A DNA stretch of 64,000 bases from Nyssa sinensis. Lineage: Eukaryota > Streptophyta > Magnoliopsida > Cornales > Nyssaceae. The notes under the pieces are model-generated. The model was given only the letters and a program-made list of their open reading frames with translations, had not been told where the DNA came from and did not search any database. Made by a program: the position numbers and the translations under genes. This document shows positions 54,035 through 64,000 of this stretch, in pieces (positions within the stretch are counted from its first letter, which is position 1; every line of letters begins with the position of its first letter). The DNA lies in contig CM018032.1 of NCBI GenBank assembly GCA_008638375.1, positions 59,091,382 to 59,155,381 of the forward strand, given 5' to 3'.

Positions 54035-56564
54035 TTAGTTTGAAGGAATGCCGTCTACTGTCCCACATGGAGTTGTTGAGTAGGCAAAATTTGGATCCTG
54101 ATGGTCCTACAAAAGAGAAATGGTCATGTGTAAATATTGAGACTTGAGAGCGGATACTTGATTTCAGATGTAAATGTGTGGATATTTAAACAGTCTAAAC
54201 TTACCACAAAGGTATTTGAGCCCGAATCCTTCAACCACAAACACATACTGCTATCATGTCCTGGGCACTTGCATTTTGTGCACAGCCCAATACCTCTTGA
54301 TGACAGCTCAGGCATATATGTGGATATATTATTTTCGGCCAAAGATTCTCTTATTCTAATTTTCTGGGAATCAAGGGGAATTATCAGAACTGATGAACTG
54401 TCTACTTGACTCCCAGTTGTGTTGTTCTCATCCTGATAGCTTGTGCTGGGCATGGTTTCGGGTTTTGGTGAATCGAATGGCAATTTTCTTTGCACTGAGA
54501 ATTTTGATCCTAGCTTCTCTTAAGGCACTTATAGCCACCTTAAAACTATAATCAGATGCCATCCCTTCCTCCACACATTTGATTGCTTCCTGATACAATA
54601 TATTGTACTGCGAGTTCTTGCCTCTTTGAGAATTACCTTGCATCTCGACACAAGATAATACATCCAACATGGCCTCATCTTTGGCATTTCTTGTCCATCG
54701 CTTCAAGATATAATGTGGTGGAAGCATAAAGATATTTGTTGCTTTAAATACTGCGATTACATGTCTGCAGAGGATTCCTTCAAACTGAAACATCTTACAA
54801 CTACAACTAGCACTTTGCTCAGAAAGATTAAAAGCAACAAAGTACACTTTATGTTCTTCATCAAATCTTGCTACCTCGTATGTGCTGATTGATCCTTCAT
54901 CTCCGCTTAATTTCACAGCAAGAACAAGAGATTGAAAAATTTCATCCTGGAAGATGGTGAACATTTTCCTTGTGTAGACTTCTGCCACTTGTTTTTCTAT
55001 AGGAAGTGGCGTCTTTAGAATTGGTTTGGTGTAAAATGTTTCAAACTCAGCCTTTGCTTCTTTTTCATAGCGATCGTCCAAAGCCTTCTCATATTGTTCT
55101 GCAAAATCCTGTAGGGTAGTTCTTGCATTTACATATCCGTCAAAAAGTGAGTTCACGCTTCCACTTCGCTGGGTAGCATACATTCCTGCAAAGAACGTGT
55201 CTCTTATGTATGTTGGGACCCAAAGCTTGCGATCAATATAAAGTGATTGAAGCCATTCATTTCCCCTGAGATTGTACTTATCAAGAAGCAACTCCCAGGC
55301 AGATTCAAATTCTTCAGGTGTCTCACTTTTATTAATGCATTTATCAAATTCCACTTGAAATGTCTTAGGGAGTGCACTATATGTGTGTCCCATTTCCTTT
55401 GGCATTTTGCTCATGATGTGCCACTTACAATATCGATGGTTTGATTCAGGAAAAACCTTCTCTACTGCTTTGCTTATGGCTGAATCATAATCAGTTATAA
55501 TTAAGCCTGGTTGCCGTCCCGACATTGCTTCAAGCCAAGTCATGAATAACCAAATGAATGTGGATTCCGACTCATCTGCAAGCAACGCACATCCGAACAA
55601 CACAGACTGTTTATGATGATTAACTCCTGTAAATGGGGCAAATGGCATTTTATACTGATTCACTTGGTAAGTAGTATCAAAGGCTACTACATCATAGAAA
55701 CAATTATAAGCAATCCTTGACCTCGTATCAACCCAAAAAACACTACTTAACCGGTCTTCTTCATCTACCTGAATTGCATAATAAAAAGCAGGATCATTTG
55801 CTTGCATAATCTTGAAAAATCCTAGAAGACTTTGGGCATCTATACCAAATGTGCTTAGCCTTCCTCGTCCTATGTAATTAACATGATTCTGAGGTGCAAA
55901 TACCATCTTGGCAAAGTTGTCACAATCTTCAGTCAAGTCATTCATGGGAGTGCTTGTGCTCATCCCAGGGGGATTGAATGAGTGTACTGAACTTTTCTTT
56001 GGATCGTATTCCTGCCTATGAGATCGAAGAAAATGCCTCATTGCTGGAGTCACTAGTTCATGATTATGGTTCTTCTCTAATTTTGCTACATTACCACTTT
56101 CCATTGTCCCGTCTCCTTACAGTCATCAATGCTTTACAACCTTCCCTCGTGATTGACCGGGCACGCCTTCTTTTAGTATTGTCTCCCGAGTCTATTATTT
56201 TTGCACGTTTCTCACGGCGAAAACCTTCTTTAGAACAACAAAACTCTCGTGATATTATTGAGTTATCTTTCTTTGAGCGGTAATATGAGTTCACACGAAT
56301 ACTAAACCCTGTTTGCTTAGCATACGCATTATAGAAATTCTTTGCATCCTCCTCTGAAGCAAATTCCATGTCCAAGGTTGGTTCTATGACCCCATCCGCT
56401 AGATAGTGAGAATACTCAATATTCAAGGAATCTTCCTTCTTTGCTTCATCCAAAACCATAGAATCATCAACATCCTCTACAACACAACATTCATCACCTT
56501 TGTCTTCCAAATCCACATAAGATTCCACTAGTTCTTTAGCTTCATTAGGTGGCTCCACTTCCAT
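54035..56564 (-). CDS. FAR1-related (FRS) protein, two single-base insertions
   Basis: Domesticated Mutator-type transposase acting as a transcription factor in the FHY3/FAR1 family. Exon A 56564-54205, exon B 54106-54035. Frames: 56564-56091, 56104-54428 and 54495-54205. One extra base within 56087-56093 separates RRRDNGKW from VAKLEKNHNHEL, and one at about 54481 separates ALREARIKILSAKKI from PFDSPKPETMPSTS. Without both, exon A is 2358 nt and its phase fits exon B exactly (809 aa; ends CGTVDGIPSN). FAR1 zinc-binding domain about 66-155 (EEDAKNFYNAYAKQTGFSIR), MULE transposase domain about 285-390 (VVAFDTTYQVNQYKMPFAPF, GLIITDYDSAISKAVEKVFP), SWIM finger about 586-603 (CSCKMFQFEGILCRHVI). 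A C-terminal CTKCKCPGHDSSMC looks like a further Cys/His cluster. Paralogue not assigned. Confidence 0.88.
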
Positions 56565-57391
56565 GTTATTTTGTTAATCCTGTCACCATATCAAATTCAT
56601 ACGATCATCAAAATGTTTCAGATTCAAATTAATAAAATCCCCTTTAGTTCTCATGTATAGCTTTTATTCTATTATTTATTGACAATATTTACTCCATTAA
56701 AAAAATATCGCACATAAGCAAAAGGTGTGTTTCTTTTTCCAGTAATTGACAAAAACAGAATTTTTTTTTTTTTGGAAATAATTACAATAATTTAGCTAAT
56801 TACTAAAATTTCATGAAGTATTGAACTAAAAATCACAGGTGCAAGTCATTCTCAGAGTCAAACTAATTTTAAGTTATTTTTTTAAACAGTGTAATGAATA
56901 AAGCTAATAATATATACTTTAATTCAGCAAATAGAAGTGTACATTGAAAGAACATGCAGAGGGTTGTTACAATGAACAATCAATAGTACAAGCACTCAAT
57001 ACATATATTAGTTTTTAGGCCTTTTGAGTAAAAAATGTAAACAAATAAAAGATCAATCTTCTTTGCAAAAATAGGATATTGGTATTGAAAAAACAACAAT
57101 ATATATCCAACCCAATTTCAGATGTGGAGCTTATACTAAGCCAGTCTCAAACCTAGTGATGAATGAGTCAGTGACAAACACCAGAACACTTAGCATCCTC
57201 CTCCGCATACATTACAGCAGTACATATTATAATTTATACACGACAACATATCAGTGTATAAATATATATTAAAGAGAGAAAAAAAAAAAACAACAAAACG
57301 TTTATTATATTCTAAGAATTAAATGAAAATTGGAAATTTAGGGTTAAAGTGAGGGAAACAAAGGAGGTTCAGAGGTTACCTTTCGAATGCT

Positions 57392-57423
<32 letters not shown>

Positions 57424-57560
57424 CACGTCGTTACTCGCGAATGGAGTGAGCCGTTGAGAGGAGAGAGAAACAGTGAGATAGAGAGAGAAAGTGGGGGACG
57501 GGGACGCCGCCGAGGACGATAGGGGACGAGAGGACAGAAAGTATGCTATCCCTTCCCTTT
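56565..57560 (-). promoter_or_regulatory. FRS 5'UTR, leader intron and promoter
   Basis: On the minus strand an acceptor GTGACAG at about 56581 precedes a 16-nt leader and the ATG. A plausible donor (TTCGAAAG before GTAACC) is at about 57381, so a leader intron of about 0.8 kb is inferred. The putative first leader exon contains an (AT)n tract at 57391-57418 and CT-rich sequence to about 57550. Confidence 0.5.
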
Positions 57561-57734
57561 CATATGGTATACCAAAACTAAGAAAGACCAACCGTTCGAT
57601 ACTTCCGATTAATTGTTTTGCGCGAATCCAACGGCTGATATTTTGATTGTAGGCTGAAGTTATGTTCCAGCAGAGGAGTTTGTCCCATAATGCCTCTTTC
57701 TATCCTTTTCTCTTTTAAATAGTATTTATTGGGG

Positions 57735-58190
57735 TAAATCTTTTCGATAATTTTGGTAATTACCCTTTTTTTTTAGCTTTATTAAATTATACTAATTTTT
57801 ATATTTTATCATATAATATACATATATTTCATTCTGTCAATTTTTTTTAAATGACAAAACTACCCTTCTTTTTTTCAATTTTTTTCATTTTCACCAATTT
57901 TTTTATTTTTTAAATAAATATTGATAAAAACTTTAAATATATTTTTATTTACTTTAAATTTATTTTTAAATAAATAATTTAAAAATTAGAAAAAATTGAT
58001 CAAAACTGAAAAAAATAATAAAATAAAATAGACAGTTTTGTCATTTTGAAGAAAAAAATTAACTGGAGGAAGATATCTGTATATTGTCAGATAAAGTAGG
58101 GAATGCCAATATAATTTCAGAAATATAAAAAAATGTCAGTGTAATTGTCAGAAATCTAATGAGAGATTAATGTTTTATCCTATTTATAGT
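57735..58190. mobile_element. Fold-back element, family 3, copy 2
   Basis: Inverted halves as in the 36366 copy. Left ATTAAATTATACTAATTTTT and AAATGACAAAACTACCCTT; right GACAGTTTTGTCATTTTGAA, ATCTGTATATTGTCAGATAA and AGTGTAATTGTCAGAAAT. Order and words match copy 1. Ends not sharply defined. Confidence 0.6.
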
Positions 58191-58239
58191 TATTTCTAAG
58201 ATTATAAGTGGCCATTCGTATAAATCTTACCATTCGTAG

Positions 58240-58440
58240 TTTAAATTCATTGGTGGATCTTGGAGGACAAGTCGGGCCACGATTTTCTAAAAATTTGATA
58301 TTATATTTCTTACTACTAATTTTATTATAATATTCTCACAAAATAGGATATGAGCTCTCTAAATTTTTTTACATATTCATATAAATTTTCTTAAAGTTTA
58401 ATACTTTTAATCTGTTCCTCAATTAAAATTTATTTTATAC
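58240..58440 (-). repeat. Dispersed repeat family 2, copy 2
   Basis: The complement aligns in order with 16258-16545: AAACTTTAAGAAAATTTATA, TGAATATGTAAAAAAATTTAG, ATATCCTATTTTGTGAGAAT and ATAATAAAATTAGTAGTAAG, ending at GATCCACCAATG (versus GCATCCGCCTATG in copy 1). Confidence 0.55.
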
Positions 58441-60122
58441 ACAAAAGAGACTTGAAAATTTTATTTTATACACAAAAGATTGGAACAATTCCATAGATTG
58501 TGTGTATAAGCTTTAGTGCATATTTGACTGGTTTTTCATAATCTTTAAGACCGACAAGAGATATGCTGGTGCCGACCAATAGAATGATAATTACTACAAG
58601 TTCATCTTAGCTAGCACAATAGACCCTCTTACGACCTTATTGACAAGCCGACACCAAAACATCTGCCTAAATTGATTATAATATGCTATATGACTAATTG
58701 GTTTGACTATAAGATTGCTTCATCAACCTATGTTCTATTGTTGTGTCCTAATTTAACACTCTCATAATGTTTATAAAAAATAAAATAAAGCAATCCCTAT
58801 TTCTATTGATTGATTAGGTTAAAAATATGACATACTTCATTTTTAATGAAATTGATTTGAAAAAAAGTTACGTAAATCTCATTAAAGTTGGAGACAAGTT
58901 TGAAACTGAAAGTATCATAATTGTCTTGTCTTGATTATATAAAATGCAATAGAATAATATTTGATTGCTTATATTTTGGTGCTTATGCATTCACAAGAGT
59001 GGGATCTCGCCCTGCCGTGAGTGGTGGGTCTCACTCTACGTGTGAGTGTATAAATATCAAAATATGAGTTATGAATTACTATTCAATAAATTAATAACTA
59101 AGTTTTGATTCTACATAGTCAACAAATTAATAACTAATCATTACGTTTGGGCCCGCGTGGCCAACTTGAAAATTGTGGGGTCAGCTCCACGAAAATCTCA
59201 CACTGCTTTGGGTACCGTTTGAAGAATTATAGGGTTGACCTGCGTTTTTAAACCTCGACTGTTTCATTGAATATGAAAAACTATTCAATAATTCAATCAT
59301 ATTAATAAGATGATAATACATGCATGTACAATAAACTGTTACAAATATGACACACAATTAGACCCCAATCTCAAGGAATTATCGTTTAATGGCTCACGAA
59401 ACAAACTTATTTATAGATTCACTCTATTTAGAAATTTATAAATTTGACACATCTTATTTTATGGCAAGATCCAATATTTTTTATTATTTTTTTTCAAATA
59501 TAGTAAATTCCAATTTACATTCGATAGTACATGCCCTTTATTAGTATTTGTTTTTCAAATTTTTAATAAGTGAGTGTTTAGCTAAATATACATTTCAAAA
59601 CTTTAATGCTAAAAAATGACATTTTAGGAAAGTAGTTTGAAGTTGCTTTCTATGTGATGATTTTTTTTTATGTTAGAAGACAAAATCCCAAACAAGCCCT
59701 TATTAAATTATAATCTTTTAATGCATTATTAACTAAATACATGTCCTATAACAATATAAAAAACCTAATTATAACTAATTTTATCTCATCCTTTATCAAC
59801 CAAATGCTTCCCCATAAATCCAGGAAATATCTGAATTTAGCTCTAAATTCAAACCCTCCCAACTTGTCAAACGACCACATTTCTCTCTCTAAGCCATTTC
59901 CCTCTCTTTCTCTCTCTAAACCAAACACTTTCTCTCTCTGGCACAAACACGGGTTTGACCCGAAAGATCATTATTTTTTTTTTGAAAGAAAGCGAAGTTA
60001 GATCGGACCGATCAGCCAATCAAATCAAAACTCTGTTGCAAAAACAGAAAATAAGCAAATTCCTGTCCTTGAGTCTCTCCCTCTCTCCCCTCTTTCTCTC
60101 TCTACATTCAATCTTCGGATCC

Positions 60123-60161
60123 ATGGAGAGAGAAGCAATTACAATGCAATCTGGTCATTGA
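60123..60161 (+). CDS. Short upstream ORF in the GAUT leader
   Basis: ATG to TGA, 12 codons (MERE..MQSGH), in a CT-rich region likely to be 5'UTR. Whether it is in the mature leader depends on the unknown transcription start. Confidence 0.3.
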   Translation: MEREAITMQSGH

Positions 60162-60246
60162 TTTTGTATCTGTAATTGAATTCATTTGTACTTAGACAGA
60201 TATATATATATGTATATGTAAAACCCTAATTTTGTTAATCTTTCCA

Positions 60247-60390
60247 ATGCATTGGTCTCCGAGAAGGCCCCAAACAACCAATTCATTTGAAGCTGAGTCG
60301 TCGATTTGGTCTGATTGCGGTGGTGGATCTGATGGTGATAATTTTGGGGGTGGGTTCAGAAGAGGATTGGGGCTGTCGCGGTGGTTCTAG
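60247..60390 (+). CDS. 47-codon upstream ORF before GAUT
   Basis: ATG CAT TGG to TAG with no internal stop, encoding MHWSPRRPQTTNSFEAE..IWSDCGGGSDGDNFGGG..RGLGLSRWF. It ends 29 nt before the GAUT start codon and is in a different frame. No intron acceptor is evident between it and the main ATG, so if the leader reaches this far the ORF would be translated first and could lower GAUT output. Confidence 0.45.
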   Translation: MHWSPRRPQTTNSFEAESSIWSDCGGGSDGDNFGGGFRRGLGLSRWF

Positions 60391-60419
60391 GGTTTTGAGA
60401 AGGGGCTGCAGAGGCGACG

Positions 60420-62474
60420 ATGCAGCTTCACTTCTCACCTAGCATGAAAAGTATAACGATATCGAGCAGCAATGGGTTTATTGACTTAATGAAGATCAAG
60501 GTCGCAGCTCGCCACATCTCTTACCGCACACTCTTTCACACGATCATTATCCTCGCTTTCTTGTTGCCTTTTGTTTTCATTCTCACGGCTGTTGTTACCC
60601 TTGAAGGTGTCAACAAGTGCTCCTCATTTGGTACAATTTTTTATTTATTTTATTTATTTTTCGATTTGGTTCAAGGCATATTGATTTGTTTGTAACTGTA
60701 TTGCCTAGATCTCGATTTGATTTATCTGTATTGTTAGTTACATGGTAACTTTGATTTGTATTATTTTAGGCAAAGGATATGATAAATATGATTTGTATAG
60801 TTAATTATATGATAAATAGGATTGGTTTATCATAAGATGTTGTTGTGGACCTGTTGGAAGACAGCAATGCTGGTCTTTTTTGATATTTTTTTGGTTTGAT
60901 TTGATTAAAATTGAATTGGAATTCTTGTTTTTTTTTTTAATATTGTGTAAATAATTGTAATTCTTTGTCATTTTTTAATTCAAAAGTTGGTTCATTAAGA
61001 GGTTACTTTTAGTTGTCTACATTCTGAGAGATCTGAATTTGCTTAATTGGACTGAACTTGAATATGAATTTTGGTTTCTTTCATTCCTTTTGTATGGGCA
61101 AGAGTAGATGATAACGTATATTTTTGAAATCATATTTAAATATCGTCAATGTTCAGCAATTCTAATGCTTGAAGTTCATGATAATCTTCTGGATTCCTTT
61201 TTATGTTTTGATAAGTTACCTTCATTGTGGTATCCTTGGTTTTTAGTTTTATATTTATACAGCACAATTGTTTTGGTCCATAAGAATTGATTGATTAAAC
61301 CACTTTGTGAATTGGGTTTATATTTTGGGCAGAGAAATGGTTTTTTTTTTATAAAGTATTTTGGGCAGAGAAATGGTTATTGTTTGAATGGGTTATTTTT
61401 TTATTAAGATTTGAATCTGATTGGCTGTTTTTTATTTGATTTCTTTTTTTGTCATTGAATGTTGAATCGTTTCTTCTATAAACACTCAGCTTCAAGAATT
61501 GATTTTACCAAAGCTAAAAGTGATAGAATTGATTCGAATTAGGCCAATGCTGTAATTTGGGCTTGTCTTTGCATCTTTATAACTGTGCATCTCTCTCTCA
61601 AAATTGAAATGTCTTTGAAGCCTTGTCATTTGTTAGATCAATATTATGTATTCACTTCTTCTTTTTGGTTTTGCTGCGTAGCTGTTATGGTTATTCTGTG
61701 CCTCTGATTCTGTTTTTGCTATACTCTTTTTGTTTTTCTGTTAGCTGTTTTGCCTCTTGAATGGTCTTACTTCTATTTTAATGGGTGGTCACTGGTAATT
61801 TTATATTGTATTATATAATATGACCATGACTATTTTCTGGTACGATTATATAGCGTTTCATATATTATATGGCCATGGCTATTTTCTGGTATTGTATAGT
61901 ATAGTATTGTGCTATGTCGGATTTTAAGATTCTTTGCAGAATTCCTGTGCTCACTTTTTGTAGCCTGTTTGTTACTTTAAGTGTTATATAGACGGGATTC
62001 TGTTAATTTTTTCTTAATGTTTCATACTTGTTTGTGCATTTTTGTGTTGGAGTTGCTATTTTCATTTGTGCGTTAGTTTTATGCTTGGTCTAATCTCTCT
62101 TTTCTTCTGCATTTCAGATTGTTTAGGTAGGCGGCTGGGACCGAGGTTTCTTGGTAGGGCTGACGATTCAGGGGTAAATAATATTTTTATTATTTTACTT
62201 CACTTTCTATTTTTAGATCACACAATACTAAAATGGTTTATTTTCTTCTTATCTTTTTATTTGCTAACAATTTAATTATGTTAAGATATTTTTGAACTGA
62301 ATCTTGGTTGCGGTGCAGAGGCTGGTCAGAGATTTTTACGAGATCCTCAATCAAGTGAACACTGTCAAAATCCCAAATAGCCTGGAGCTGCCGGAGTCAT
62401 TTGCTCAACTTGTTTCTGAAATGAAAGATGAGAAATATAGTGCAAAGGACTTTGCATTCATCTTAAAGGGAATG
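60420..62474 (+). CDS. GAUT14: Galacturonosyltransferase, GAUT13/14 type, partial (first three exons)
   Basis: Golgi type II membrane glycosyltransferase (GT8) acting in homogalacturonan synthesis. Exons 60420-60630, 62118-62173, 62319-62474, phases consistent, open at the right (next exon would begin with MEKFERE-type sequence and lies beyond the window). The N-terminus MQLHFSPSMKSITISSSNGF and FIDLMKIKVAARHISYRTLF are nearly those of GAUT13/14. One membrane anchor at about residues 38-62 (LFHTIIILAFLLPFVFILTA). Then CLGRRLGPRFLGRADDSGRL and the stem region SFAQLVSEMKDEKYSAKDFA. The catalytic GT8 domain is not in the window. GAUT13 and GAUT14 cannot be told apart here, so the symbol is tentative. 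Confidence 0.9.
60631..62117 (+). other. GAUT intron 1
   Basis: T-rich 1.49-kb intron, donor GTACAA, acceptor ATTTCAG. Contains two small direct repeats: TTTTGGGCAGAGAAATGGTT at about 61326 and 61361, and ATTATATGGCCATG.CTATTTTCTGGTA-like wording near 61815 and 61865. No coding sequence. Confidence 0.75.
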
Positions 62475-64000
62475 GTATGTGGCATATTACGGCATTTATT
62501 TTCCTTTCATTTGTTGTGATTGGTTGAAATCAGAGTCACTAGTAAATGCTAAAATCCTAGCGATATCCTTTTTAAAACGCATATTTCGAAACGCTGTACA
62601 TTTTTGTTCCTAAACACTAATTCAGTGATCTGCAAAATTGTTTCGTTCTCTTCTGTGGGTTTCTCTTTTCTATCAGAAGAGACTTAAGAAGAAAATGAAC
62701 CGAAATAATCACCTACCTTCCCTGAATGAGCCCCTTAGATATATATATATATATATATATTTGACAATTTTGAAGGAAATGGCTATATTATGCCAATCAC
62801 TTTTATAGGAGATTTATATTTTTGCATAATAAATTCCCAGAAGTCAACATTGTGGATTTTGAAAGTATCATGATCTATCACGAATTATCATTTGGTAATA
62901 CAATTGTTTAGAAATGCCTCAATGCATTTCAACTGTATAATCCATACAAGTGTACTCCAATCATACCATGATTTAGAGTTATTTGGTCCCATTCCACATA
63001 CCAGAAACATCTGTGTTTAGGCATCATTGATTGAAAATTAATGCCTTATTGTAATGGTGTCTTTAGCCTCTCCTTTTGTAAGTTCCAGCAACAGCTCCTT
63101 CCAAATTACCCAAGATTTAACAATTGTGATTAGTGTAGGTCCTAAATTTGGTTTTTTGGGATGGGTTTGGCAGGAAGAGCACAATAGCTCCTTCCTAAAT
63201 TTGGTTTGTTGTATGGGTTTGGCAGGAAAAGCACAATAGCTCCTTCCTAAATTTGGTTTGTTGTATGGGTTAGATACGAAGAGCAGATGACTCGGCTTTT
63301 AAGATTCTAGAATTCCACGTGGAATTCTTCTCAACGATTTTAATATCCTACTTCCTGCATTTTTTTTTATTGTTTGGGGGGGGGGGGGGGGGAGGATTAC
63401 CTTATCCATACTTATCTTTAAAATGCAAATAAGATTACGGAGAAGAAAGTGGGATGAAGTAAAGAAGATTAGAAGCTTTCCTTGGCTTAACCCAACTTTT
63501 GGGGTTTAGGTTTTGTCTTATCCTAATAGTAGAACTAGAGAGAACATTTTCCCCCCGGGTAAGTTAACTAGAGAGAACATTAATTCTACAATTCGCTGCT
63601 GGAGCAATTTCTTCTTTCTTTGTTGCTTGCTTCCTTAAAGAAAACTCTTTATCAATATTACAAATTATGCCTTGGCGTGCGCTTTGCATACAAGCTTTCT
63701 ACTGGTGAAAATCATCAAGTTGGGGGATTTAGATGTTTACAGGTTAATCCGATTAATCTTTACTTTTTCTCCCTTTCCTTACACTGTCCCCTCCCTTGCA
63801 GCATTGTTTCATATTTTATTTCAGCCTTTTCCCATGTTAACATCTTATTATTTGGATTTTTATCCTATGCAAAATTTAACCTCAAATACTGAATAATTTG
63901 TTTGAATAGTTCTTGAGAAGATCTATATATTATTTTTGCTTAAATGTCATGGTTCATGATTCTTAATAAAACCATATCTAATGTTTTCTTATCTTATCTT
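62475..64000 (+). other. GAUT intron 3, start
   Basis: No exon matching the next GAUT segment is visible, so the intron extends past the right edge. It contains (TA)n at 62736-62760, three tandem copies of a 52-53 bp unit starting CCTAAATTTGGTT at 63141, 63194 and 63246, and a run of about 15 G near 63377. Confidence 0.7.
63141..63290. repeat. Tandem array, 52-53 bp unit, three copies
   Basis: Units begin CCTAAATTTGGTT and include GGGTTTGGCAGGAA(G/A)AGCACA and ATAGCTCCTT. Copies 1 and 2 are close; the third decays after ATGGGTT. Confidence 0.88.

Larger units (their letters stand above)
57561..59990. other. Intergenic DNA with dispersed repeats
   Basis: Besides the two elements listed separately (57735-58190 and 58240-58440), nothing with coding features. 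A TGGGATCTC/GGGTCTCACTC pair lies near 59000. From about 59880 CT-rich sequence begins, probably the GAUT promoter or leader. Confidence 0.45.

Overview
The window is nuclear DNA of a flowering plant, most likely a eudicot. Genes have GT-AG introns and AT-rich intergenic DNA, and many families are plant-type: FAR1/FRS, GAUT, ZAT-like C2H2, plant BAG, and a TPX2-like protein. Transposon debris is of plant type: LINE, TRIM, SINE, Stowaway and other MITEs. I cannot name the species.

Ten protein genes are supported. In order: (1) beta subunit of mitochondrial processing peptidase, minus strand, first five exons, running off the left edge; (2) ribosomal protein S19, plus, head-to-head with the first; (3) a TPX2-domain microtubule protein, minus, 8 coding exons; (4) UDP-glucose 6-dehydrogenase, plus, one coding exon behind a 5'UTR intron; (5) an ELM2/SANT chromatin-type protein, plus; (6) a ZAT-like C2H2 zinc-finger gene, plus, split over three frames; (7) a protein with two U1-type C2H2 fingers, plus, with a 7.7 kb intron; (8) a BAG8-like IQ/BAG co-chaperone, plus; (9) a FAR1-related (FRS) protein, minus; (10) a GAUT13/14-type galacturonosyltransferase, plus, running off the right edge. 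They do not form a pathway cluster. UGD (UDP-glucuronate supply) and GAUT (homogalacturonan synthesis) both belong to pectin biosynthesis, but they lie about 40 kb apart.

Spaces between genes and large introns hold repeats: a 349-bp TRIM with 128-bp terminal repeats (14621-14969), a Stowaway MITE (16945-17207), three copies of a CATCTCCAG-ended MITE (two in RPS19 intron 1, one in the ELM2 intron), two large fold-back elements (36.4 and 57.8 kb), paired copies of two other repeat families, three LINE 3' fragments, tRNA-like SINE remnants, many microsatellites and several young tandem duplications.

The strongest unexpected signal is a set of six single-base insertions that break four otherwise well-conserved genes (RPS19 x1, C2H2 x2, BAG8 x1, FRS x2). 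Every lesion is +1. In each gene, removing them restores both the family-expected residues and exact codon or intron phase, with no other internal stops. The simplest reading is uncorrected insertion errors of the sequencing or assembly, so these genes should not be called pseudogenes from this sequence alone. I found no convincing new biological system. The best biological leads are a 47-codon upstream ORF just before the GAUT start, an unusually long open frame after the ELM2 gene's stop codon, and the TRIM element.
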